From: Congeria kusceri
Lineage: Eukaryota > Mollusca > Bivalvia > Myida > Dreissenidae
NCBI GenBank assembly: GCA_027627225.1
Contig: CM051029.1
Coordinates: 77,093,578 to 77,157,577 of the forward strand
Direction of reading: 5' to 3'
Length of the DNA: 64,000 bases
Part shown: positions 1 through 9,221 of the stretch, in pieces
Layout of the letters: every line of letters starts with the position of its first letter
Numbering within the stretch: position 1 is the first letter of the stretch
Translations under genes and position numbers: made by a program
Notes under the pieces: generated by a model
Databases searched by the model: none
The model's input: the letters and a program-made list of their open reading frames with translations, nothing else
What the model was told of the DNA's origin: nothing

Positions 1-150
1 TCGAGAAAGAATTGAGCTATTGTAATTTAACTTCATACATAGATGCCTTTTATCAAGACATTGCTTGGGATTGCATAGGGGGTGGGTGGGAACAAGGTCA
101 AGGTCACCATTACTAAAAATACAAAAACTGTTCCTCACCTTCAAACATGC
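1..150. repeat. Monomer of the 23.3 kb array family
   Basis: This stretch contains the GGTCAAGGTCACC...ACTAAAAATA core preceded by 'cttcatacatagat' and 'ttgggattgcat', the same order as the roughly 130 bp monomers at 23.5-24.6 kb. It is a fragment of that family, cut by the window edge. Confidence 0.75.
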
Positions 151-185
151 TATCATTCAGGGCCCCCTGCCACTCCTGTGACAAA

Positions 186-685
186 GCTCTAGTTACCATT
201 AGTATACCTCACTTCATTTTCCCATTGTAAAATCCCATATGTACTTATCCCTGCAGAATTTTAATATGCCATTGCGTTGGAAAGTAATATACCCCGTGGA
301 GGGGTATAATTTTTAATAATATCCCGCACTTGGAGCAAAATATACACCGCGCATGGGCCTAAAAACAGCAACTTGTGTTTTCTGAGAAATCCGTATTAGC
401 TAATAATCAGTAGGCGCTTATTTCAATGTATTAAAAAAATCACAGTCGATGAGCTCTTGATTTTCCAAAAATAAACTTTTGTTTACTATGTAAGACTTGT
501 TTGTTCTTTGAATTACAGTATCTGTGTTGGGTATTATAAAATAAATATCGCAGGCATATTGAGGGGTATAGTAACTATCACCCCCTGACATCACTTTCGT
601 CGTGGCGCAATTCACTTACTATACCCTTTAACTGCCTATGATATTTATATATTAAAATATTCACTTTAGAATACTTAGTTGATGT
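186..685. other. Intergenic, nothing recognised
   Basis: AT-rich sequence with no convincing reading frame. It holds two short palindrome-like TATACCCC/GGGGTATA pairs (about 288-308 and 564-632), possibly the ends of an old inverted-repeat element, but the arms are too short to call. Confidence 0.4.
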
Positions 686-689
686 ATGG

Positions 690-1860
690 AGGACAAACTG
701 GTCAGCCAGCAACTCAAGTTCAGTAAGCAGCAGCAATGGAAATGGAACTCGAGCCAGACACTGGACCTGTTCCGGCAGACCTCCAGCCTAAGTGGAAGTG
801 ACAGTGGTTGGGATAGTTGTCAAGTCGAGGATTGCAACCCAAAGTTTGGTCAAGGTAAGATGACATTGATGTCAACAATAATTGCTGGCGTGCTGTCCAA
901 ATAAAGTATGGTTGCAATTAACATATTTATACCCCCACAAACGAAGTTTAGGGGGTATATAGGAGTGAGCTTGTGGGTCTGTCTTTCGGTTGGTTTTCAT
1001 GGTTTCCGGATGATAACTCAAGCAAGGCTTGACATATTCAAACAATTCTTGGTACACATTTGTATCATAATAGAACACAAGTGATGTTTGACTTTGGTTG
1101 TAAACTACTAAATTTCGACAGAGTTATGGTCCCTTTTTTACTTAAATTCCCTAAAAACATGGTTTCCGGACGATAACTCGAGAATTTATTGACATATTCA
1201 AATAATTTTTGGTAAGTAGCATCATAAAATACAGGTCAGGTTCGACTTTTGTTACAAGACACTAAATTTTGACAGAGTTATGGCCTCTTTTTGACTTAAA
1301 TTCCCTAAAAACGGTTTCAGATCTCATGAAAGGCTCAACATATTTAAATTATTTTTGGTACATAGGTGTAACACCATAAAATACAGGTCAGGTTCGACTT
1401 TTGTTGCAAACCACTAAATGTTGACAGAGTTATGGCTCATATTGAAATTAAATTTTTCCAAAAACTCTGTTAAACATGCACAAATTAAAGCATTCTCATT
1501 GTGTCCATTTCTTTCTAATGGATGCCATAGTTTAGTGACAAGGCCATATTGTGGGGGTATATCCGTCACTCATGTGACATTTCTAGTTTTAGCTCACCTG
1601 AGATTGAAGTGCGCTAGTGTGAGCTATTGTGGTCCGTCATGGTTTGTCGTTTGTTGTCTGTCGTTTGTTATTAACCTTTGGCCTGAAACAACTTCTCTGT
1701 AACCGCTGAATGGAAGTTGAAAAAACTGGTCGTATATGTTCAGTCTTCACAGAATTGCGTAGGAATCCACATTTGATGCTATGTGTTGTCACTTGGGTCA
1801 GACAGTGTGTTTTAAGACAATTATTCATTGTAATGCCATTAGTAACTTGGTCCAATGAAA
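690..1860. repeat. Dispersed repeat, copy A (interrupted)
   Basis: 690-928 and 1562-1860 match, in the same order, the segment at 29640-30400 (copy B). Shared blocks are the 'actggtcagccag...gccagacac.ggacctgt' block, 'ggtaagatgac', 'agctcacctga' and 'cagtcttcacag..ttg...cccacatttgat'. Copy A is split by the inverted-repeat element at 929-1561, which copy B lacks. In both copies a short frame starting at 742 (29678 in copy B) reads MELEPDTGPVP with only third-position differences. The biological origin of the repeat is not recognised. Confidence 0.65.
929..1561. mobile_element. Inverted-repeat (MITE-like) element, ATACCCCCACAA ends
   Basis: The element begins ATACCCCCACAA and ends TTGTGGGGGTAT, a 12 bp terminal inverted repeat. 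The interior holds three diverged monomers of about 150 bp, each with 'gataactc..gaa...gacatattcaaa..atttttggtac' and a 'gacagagttatgg' core. There is no reading frame, so it must be non-autonomous. A second copy lies at 22592-23231, and the copy B repeat at 29.6 kb provides the empty site. Confidence 0.75.
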
Positions 1861-2037
1861 GCCAGTACTAAGCCAAATTGTGCATTATATTTTAAAGTTC
1901 TAATCTAATAATTCTGAGTGAGTTGTTTGATGCAAATTACTTGTCTGTTCTCGTTCTCTGCAACTTCTTGTAATGAATTGAAGTACTTAGCACTCAGTAC
2001 CGTGCCTTGTTGCACATATAATAGGCATGTTCCAACG
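1861..2037. other. Short spacer, nothing recognised
   Basis: AT-rich spacer between the copy A repeat and the direct repeat that precedes the ISL2EU-type element. Confidence 0.4.
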
Positions 2038-2209
2038 ATTATTTAGTGACTTGTGGCCTCCTTATTTAGTCACTTGTGGCCCTCTGCTTTCTAACCAGAC
2101 ATGTTTAAACAAAAATTGTGACAAGCCCATTAATTATTTTGTGTGTTTCGTCCATTGTGTGTGCGTGTGTCATTGAGTCAGTTAACACTTTCAACAATGG
2201 GCAGAATTA
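2038..2209 (+). repeat. Left direct repeat flanking the ISL2EU-type element
   Basis: About 170 bp that recurs, diverged, at 6379-6539. Shared landmarks are 'ttgtggc..c.ttatt.agt.act', 'cagacatgtttaaa.aaaattgt..caagccca', 'tttaacactt' and a terminal GGGCAGAATT. The left copy carries an extra internal duplication of 'ttatttagt.acttgtggcc'. Its last ten bases are also the outer bases of the element's left inverted repeat. Confidence 0.7.
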
Positions 2210-2219
2210 ACATCTCGCC
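2199..2219 (+). repeat. Left terminal inverted repeat of the ISL2EU-type element
   Basis: GGGCAG followed by AATTAACATCTCGCC. It matches the right end in reverse complement apart from one extra G in the right copy. Confidence 0.85.
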
Positions 2220-2391
2220 ACCCGTCAATCAAATTCTTATCTAAATATCGATCGACCAATCAGCGATCGATAATTCGGGGAGCCGGTTGCCAACGATTTG
2301 TCCGCCATTTTCCTCGACAAGCTGAATGTCGAGGTTCACACTATTGTTCTACATATTTTGTTATTTTCCTTGAAATTAACGTAAATAAAAT

Positions 2392-5300
2392 ATGGTTAAA
2401 CGGTGTCAATGGGGTTTATGCAACTCGGACAGTCGGTATCCAGAGAGATTAGCTGGAGGAGTTGAATTTATACCATTTCCTAAGCCAAAACGTGATCTCG
2501 ACAAGTGTAAGAGATGGATAAAGGCCTGCGGTCGTCCCCACGATCAACTTAATGTCAACACTGTCAACGACAATTACCACGTGTTCGTCTGTACAAAGGT
2601 ATAATTGTCATTTTTAACCCTTTGATTTACTATACGGTTTAGTATTTTGCTTTTAGATAGACGCTTGACTAGTTATTTTTAGCAATCGAATAACAGTTAT
2701 AAAAAACCTATGAGGTCATGTATGACCAATAGAATTCGGTTTTGTATTAATTTATGCTGCACGTGTTGTCAACATTTCCAAATATGGAGCGATGTAAACA
2801 TGGCCATTTTTCTGACACAGATCAGATTAAAGGTTTTCTACCTTTGTCCGATGATTGCAGTGTTATGTTGTTGCAGTGTTATGTTGACGTAAGTGTAATA
2901 AAAACGTGGCAACATTACTCAGTAGCTCTAGAACAATACAACAGATATTCATCCATTTTATATTTCGTAGTTATTTGATGTCCAGTGCGGCAAAATTTTG
3001 TTGTTTTATTAATTTAATGCCCAGATCCCAGTATCGCGTTTGTATTGTTATAGCATTTCCAAGAAGGCAAACCAACAGATCAGTTCCCTGACCCATTGCC
3101 TGTAGAAGCCTTGGGCCACACAGTCACGCCAGCCAGACGGCTATTAAAGAGACTGCCAGTAGATGACCATGTACCACGGAAGAGAAGAAGAAATCTTGAA
3201 CAAGAAATTAATACAAGGTATACATTTTAATAAACGCATCAGTGGTTCAAATAATTGTATTATCTTTACATGTAAACAATAACAACGATGTAATATCAGA
3301 ACTTGTAAGCCCGTAATGCAGCATATATATATTGCGAATAACCAACACAGAGCATGTTAATACACTATATCAAGGACAAAAATGGCATATCTTACACACA
3401 TAATATTGTATAGGTACATTTTATTTACAGTGAGAACAATGAAAACGCAGACCCCAAACCACATTCCCATCATGCGGAGACACAAACCGATGAAAAAAAA
3501 GGTAACTATTTAACACGATACTTTGTGTACATGTGGCACACCTTTGAAAGAATATTTTCCATGGCATCTTTGTCAGGCAATATTCTTGTTATGAACAATC
3601 CTGTCTCGTGTAAGTAACAACGTCACAAAACTTTGCCCCCATAACAAGCAATTGTCCTTGAACTTGGAACCAGTACGGGTTGTCTTACTCAAAGAAATGT
3701 TCTCTCCATCTGTGATTAAGAAGAAATCTTTTTTTGCATTATTTTGATCTACCGCATCTGCAATAGTCATATTGCGAACAGAAAATGGACACTTAATTTT
3801 CAAAATTCCTGTCTGACCACCATCACATACTTTGCCGTCTGGCGTGGCTCCGATGCACGGAAACTTCGGATTTACAAACAATCCGCAGTCGTGCACATGG
3901 TTTTTTGTCTTTTTTCTATACATGTTCCGTGCAATTCTTTCATTCGCTATGCCATAGCTGGTAGACGCTGAGGTGAACACTTTTGATTTGTTGATGCTAT
4001 CTATAAACTTTTCGCTGATTGCTGACTTTTTGAGCATGATCCGTCCGAAGTTTGAGGCCGTGATTCTTTTTTGTCTTTCTGCAGACCAAACAGCACAATA
4101 ACGCTGGTCACGAGTGTTGAGTTCAATCGCTAGAGCCTCGTCTTGCGTCACGCTTACATGTTTCATGTTGTCAAGATGCTCAGTTGCAATGTCCAAATTC
4201 ACATCAGGTTGTGCAGGCAGTTCAAGGGTTCCACATTCTTCTGTTTGGCTCAACACATTGTCTACTTGCTGGATAAGTGGTATCTGAAAAAAATATTAAT
4301 TGAAATAATTTGTCTTTTATAACTTTATTTTTCTGTTTTCAGATGTTTCTCCTCTGGAAATGTTGGCCCTAACAGCAGCAAACCAGGCTTTGAAACAACA
4401 ACTGCAAGCTGTTCAAGCAACTTTGCACCGAAAAATGGCTGACCAAGTGCTGAGAAATGAAGAGCTAACAAGAGTGAATAGTTCACTAAGGAAACAAATG
4501 AAAAAAACAACAAAAGAATCTGTAAACAGACAACTTTTTCAGTTGAGTATCTTAGAACAATGAAGGGAAAAAACTTCCAGTACTACACTGGCTTTGTTTA
4601 TTTGAAATTTTTGACCATCTTTCAGTTCCTGGTACCCACTTCGAATGAATGTCCATTTGATTTTCCAAGAACAATTTCAAGTATTAAAAAAATGAAATTG
4701 GAAGACACTGATCAAACTTAGACTAAACCTGCAGTTCCAACACATTGCAAATCTCTTCAATATCAGCCCTACTGATGCAGGTGCTCTATTTAGAAACTGG
4801 ATAAACTACATGTTTTACAGATTTGGTTCAGTACCAATTTGGCCGGACAGGGATATAATTGTGGATAAAATGCCGAAGAAATACAAAGAGGACTTTCCGA
4901 ACACTGTACTTATACTGGACGGAACAGAGATAAAACTTGAAAGGCCCTCATCATTACATTCCCAAAGCCAGTGCTACTCGGACTACAAATCTGCTACAAC
5001 ATTGAAGGCTTTGGTTGGAGTTGACCCCAGAGGCTCTTTTACATTTATTTCCATGTTATTTTCCGGTGCCATTTCAGATAAAGAAATTACTAATCAATGT
5101 GGACTCCTGGATATGCTTCAACAACTTATTGACTGTGGGAAAATAAAGGAAGGGGATGGAATCATGGTGGATAAGGGTTTTTTAATTAAAGAGGAGGTTG
5201 AAAAATTAGGACTTAAATTGTACATGCCACCTTTTGCTGCAGGATCAGGTCAAATGTCTGACAGCGATGTCAAACTAACCAGGAAAATAGCCAGGCACCG

Positions 5301-5505
5301 TGTACATGTAGAGCGTGCCATTTCTAGGGTTAAAAAGTTTAAAGTTGTTGACCATAAAATTGAAATAAGTTTGTTCCCATCTATAAACCAAATATGGTTC
5401 TGTTGCTGCTTTTTGACAGGCTTCATGCCATTGCTTGTGAAGACTAACATGTTACCTGGTGTGAAAGGGTACTGCCAACGGCTTGTGGTCCATGGTCTGT
5501 TATGA
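2392..5505 (+). pseudogene. THAP-domain DDE_Tnp_4 transposase (frameshifted)
   Basis: This is the transposase of the ISL2EU-type element, expected to bind the element ends through its THAP zinc finger and cut with a DDE nuclease. Visible exons are 2392-2598, 3054-3217, 3431-3501 and 4343-5505, all with GT/AG junctions and compatible phases. Exon 1 holds the THAP start (C5, C10 and the RWIKACGRP tryptophan), and the finger is completed across the first splice as VCTK|HF, giving the C-x2-H pair. Exon 3 is acidic and polar; exon 4 begins with a coiled coil. The catalytic part shows ILDGTEI, then GIMVDKGF, then HVERAISRVK, so all three acidic residues remain. It is broken by a frameshift near 4510-4540, since the next family block YYTGF continues in another frame, and by a second near 4700 before KLRLNLQF. 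The last stop is at 5503-5505. Family assignment is strong, but exact exon ends were inferred by eye. Confidence 0.85.
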
Positions 5506-6215
5506 TGGTCTGTTCTGGTTTGCAGGCCAAGTACCCCAGTGGAGCGTCCTTTAAAGATGAAAGTAGACCGATGTCTTTCTCTGTAAGCCTGATTTTTCTG
5601 AAAAACGAACAAAATTAGAATTAGATTTATATGTTAGTCTTTTCGTTTTTATCGTGCACTTGGCCACAATAAACTGGACTGTACAATGTTTATTATAATG
5701 TTTATTATTATGTTGCATATCGTGAATAAAGTCATACTAGAGTTTATTATTTTTTTATGTTAAAAACAACACGGTAACAACCTGTAGTCATTGAAGATGG
5801 CTGTCATAGGTCTCTTTCCTGTCCACATTTGTTGACCGGGATAGAACCATGGTAGAAACTGGTTCAGCCTGGATCTTAGATCCCGTTGGCTTGTCCCACT
5901 GCTGTGGACAGGAGGTACTAGATGGCTGACTTGGTACTTCCGTAAGACCATCCAAAATCCAGTCGGTTAGCTTCAACACCATGGCCAACACATGAGCGTA
6001 TTCTCCAGCAATCCTGCCTTACAACTGCAATGTGCGATCGTAATTGCCGTTTTTCACATCGACAAATTGACAGTATGTGGATCTCCCTTTCTTTGACTGC
6101 GGAAGATACGAGACTTTACGTCGATTTCGTCATCATTTCCCCTAAAAATTCGCACAGAGTCAATGTATGACTCATTAGCAAATTTCTTCCTTGAATACGT
6201 TGACGTAGCAAACAT
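3506..6215 (-). pseudogene. SWIM zinc finger + YqaJ-like nuclease of the ISL2EU-type element
   Basis: Accessory nuclease gene antisense to the transposase. Reading the minus strand, exon 1 is 6215-5782, exon 2 is 5597-5456 and exon 3 is 4283-3506, with canonical splice sites and phases that join cleanly (phase 2, then 0). Exon 1 has a CSC and a later H-V-L-A, the remains of a SWIM finger (CxC...CxH), then CPQQWDKPTG, a hallmark of these proteins. Exon 2 reads KIRLTEKDIGLLSSL and ends GPQAVGSTLSHQ. Exon 3 is the YqaJ domain: RITASNFG, GIANERIARNMY, IGATPDGKV, ILKIKCPFS, then YWFQVQGQL. Damage: one frameshift and a TAA in exon 1, frameshifts near 3690 and near 3597-3600 in exon 3, and lysine where the family has the catalytic Glu of the L-E-I-K motif. 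Most of exon 3 is also visible as one open stretch starting from a GTG at 4256, which is not a true start. Confidence 0.85.
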
Positions 6216-6352
6216 TTATAAAGCAAAAAATGTTCTCAAAAATCATCCGGAATATCGCGTAATCTAAGCATAGCCGCCATTTTGTTTTCTGCTTGTCGAG
6301 GTTTCCAGACCGAATGGTCACGTGATCAAGTGGGCGGAGCGATCGGATTCCA

Positions 6353-6374
6353 GGCGAGATGTTAATTCCTGCCC
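6353..6374 (-). repeat. Right terminal inverted repeat of the ISL2EU-type element
   Basis: GGCGAGATGTTAATT followed by CCTGCCC, the reverse complement of the left end with one added base. Confidence 0.85.
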
Positions 6375-6378
6375 AGTC

Positions 6379-6539
6379 ATTATTTTGTGACCTGTGGCTT
6401 ACTTATTAAGTGACTAATGGGCTCCTGCTTTTCCACCAGACATGTTTAAAAAAAATTGTTTCAAGCCCAAGATACATTTGGTCCGATGTTTGTGCCTGTG
6501 TCAATGCGTCATTTAACACTTAAAACCCTGGGCAGAATT
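6379..6539 (+). repeat. Right direct repeat flanking the ISL2EU-type element
   Basis: Diverged copy of 2038-2209 in the same orientation. It also ends in GGGCAGAATT (6530-6539), although no transposon interior follows here. Confidence 0.7.
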
Positions 6540-8598
6540 CAACCAAATTACACAGGAATCATTCTTGGGTAATAGAGGAAATCCATACAAGTAAATATTT
6601 TTATTGTCTACGTTTATGGTACGACCTGACATGTGATCTAACATCTACAAAATCATTCTGCACGGTGTCAAGTTATAAATTTTATAAAAAGTACCAATTT
6701 GCTCCTTGTAGTTGTCCGCCACTAAAAAACTAAATCGACTGCTTGTAGACAGACTTCAGTTTCACTTTGTACATTGTGAGCATTGTTGTTTTACTGTTGC
6801 CAGTTATACACTCAATATCTCTAGTAAACGCCCTGCTTTTGGAAATCGCAATTAACCCAAGCCCATGCTTGTTTTTGTAGCAATATTTTGCCATTTATCT
6901 TTTACTAATTTTAAAAAACAAAATCAAATGCTTTTATTGTGCTATTCTTACAACTTTATTTGTTTCTGGGTCTAAAATACAATGATGAAATGTTTAGATC
7001 GAATGTCCGTTATTATTGGCCAGGATGACTGATGAGATTCAACTGAATTTTTAATTTGCATTGTATTTGTATTGATCAGTAGGCATAAACGTTAAAAGTC
7101 CAGAGTGCAAAATGCGATCATGGTTTGATCCTTTACCATTTTCCTTCAATTTAAAGGAGAATCAGTAAAACTCTGGCAACCAAAAGCTTGAAAAACTAGC
7201 TAACTTTAAAAATAATTTAACAAAAATGTTCCTTCTGTGACCTGCTACCAAATTCCTTAAAATAATAACATTCAGTTTAAGCTTTGCTCTCTGCCATTTT
7301 GTTCAAAATATAAGAACTCACAAACTAGACAAAATAAAATTTGATGCTAGCAGATATGTGTAAGATAAAAAAATAAAAGAAAAACAATTGTCAATTAAAT
7401 TTCTAAGAAAATTTCTTGAGGGGAGAATAGATACATTAGAGTTTTGGCTATGAAATTGGAAGTTACATAGCCCTAGTTTGAGGTTAGACATTCATTGTAT
7501 CACACAGGGCTCTTGCCCTCAATCTACTTTTGTGACAACTCAGGGTAGCAACCCAGGGCTACTTTGGTCCTCTTGTATTATGTTTGAGTGTATTTTAACT
7601 TTGTATTGTTTAATGGGCATGAAAGCGTATACATTCTGTTTGTTACTGGTTCAATTTATTCTTATCTTGATTTGTGTATATAAAGAAATTCAGGTGTAAA
7701 TGATATCCTATCGCTTGCTAATGACACTGCAGTTTTGAAGCAGAATGTTAAAACAATTGTCAACATACAAAACCACATTCATAAATCCCTTAACACATTG
7801 TTCTGTAGTAGATCTTTGGCACAGAGTAATCAGTGTGTCTTTGACCCTTTCAGTGGAAAACAAAGCAAAAACTTTGGCCGCAATAATATGCTTTAAAAAC
7901 TGTCTATGATCCAACGATTTATTATTGAGTTTGAAAACAAATTAGTAGACACTACAAGATATCAAATAGCTAGACAAATGTGATAGCCTTTTCCAGCGAA
8001 TTCCTTTGTGTAAAATTATCATGCTAAACTAGATAATAGATTTGTAATACCTTCGGGTATGTTCGTAACATGTAAGTTACTTACACGTTATGAATAAATG
8101 TGTTAGATTGAAAATTTACTGCTTTATAATTGGGTCAAGTTTGTGTGTTTTCTTTCCTGATTTTGAGATCAAAATCAACTTTTGCAACTTTTTGAACATA
8201 AATTGATTTATTGTCGCAAACTTATACATAAACTGCACTCCTTAAGTTTAAATATTTTCTCAAGGATATTCAAGAATATCCCTTCTAAATGGCTATGTAA
8301 ATAACTGGCTCTTTGATACTTTATGTAAAATTGATCCAACCTAGACCACAGTTAGTAAATTGTTTGCTTTACTGTATAGAAAACAAATGACAAAAACCTA
8401 TAATAATACCACCAGAAATATTGTCCCATGAGGAGCAAAGTGCTCCCTTCATGGTCATTTTGTGTAGCAATTTGCCAGCAGCATTCCTATATGAGAAACA
8501 GCTATGGAAAACACGGTATTAGCCGTTAATTATAAAACTTTCCTCAGTAATTTACCATAGTTATAACAACAACAACATCGATCACATATACAGTAATT
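6540..8598. other. Intergenic, no gene seen
   Basis: AT-rich sequence with stops in all frames and no extended homology to known families. About 7915-8040 resembles 20905-21015 ('gtttgaaaac...agacactacaa...aatgaattcctttg'), so part of it is an old dispersed repeat. Confidence 0.4.
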
Positions 8599-9221
8599 AT
8601 GTCCCCCATCAAAGATGGCGGGTTGTATTGGTTTAATGTCGGTCGGTTGGTAGACCACTTTCATTTCCACTCTCTTAAGTCTAATAGTTTTCATCCGATC
8701 TTAACTAAACTTGAACATGTTTATTAGCATGATATCTTGGCCAAGTTTGATAATCAGCCAAATCGCTCCAGGAATTGTTAAGTTATGGCCCTTGAGTTAT
8801 CTAAAATTAGCCTTTTTAGCAGTATCCACTCTCTAAGTCAAACAGTTTTCATCATATCTTCACTAAGCTTGCTGAAAATGTTTGTGGGCATAATTTCTTG
8901 GCCAAGTTCGATGATCAGCCAAATCGCCCCAGAATTAGTGGAGTTATGACCCTTGAATTATCTTAAATTGGCCGTTTTAGCATAACACTGTCTAAGTACA
9001 ACAGTTTTCATCTAATCTTCACCAAACTTAATGAAAATATTGGAGGTTATAGTATCATTGCCAAGTTTGATGATCAACCAGAACACACCAAGATCTGCAG
9101 AGTTACGTGTTTTCACTCCCTAGGTCCAACTGTTCTCATCCGATCACCACCAAACTTGATATTTAAAAGATTGCTTATAACCTAGAGGGGGCATAACTGT
9201 TTTACAAACAGCTCTTGTTAT
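8599..9221. repeat. Array-bearing repeat (TATGTCCCCC ... GGGGGCATAA)
   Basis: Starts TATGTCCCCCATC and closes with GGGGGCATAACTG then 'ttttacaaacagctcttgtt'. In between are about 3.5 diverged monomers of about 175 bp with 'cagttttcatc', 'cttggccaagtt.gatgatcagcca' and 'gagttatg.ccttga'. It is non-coding and has the architecture seen at 12.9, 23.3, 49.1 and 58.1 kb. Confidence 0.7.

Larger units (their letters stand above)
2199..6374. mobile_element. ISL2EU-type DNA transposon (decayed, autonomous layout)
   Basis: The element is bounded by terminal inverted repeats at 2199-2219 and 6353-6374, both reading GGGCAG(G)AATT then AACATCTCGCC when taken inward. Inside are a plus-strand THAP/DDE transposase gene and a minus-strand SWIM/YqaJ nuclease gene. 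That two-gene combination is known for the ISL2EU group of PIF/Harbinger-related transposons. Both subterminal regions carry a 'gccattttg/c...tcgacaagc' block about 80-120 bp from the end, suggesting symmetric promoters. Both genes contain frameshifts, so this copy is probably dead. No clean 2 bp target duplication is visible (AT on the left, AG on the right). Confidence 0.85.

Noticed and set aside
686..904. 72-codon plus frame as a gene
   Set aside because: It is inside a dispersed repeat, and its frame shows replacement changes in the other copy; the alternative short frame is the one with synonymous changes.
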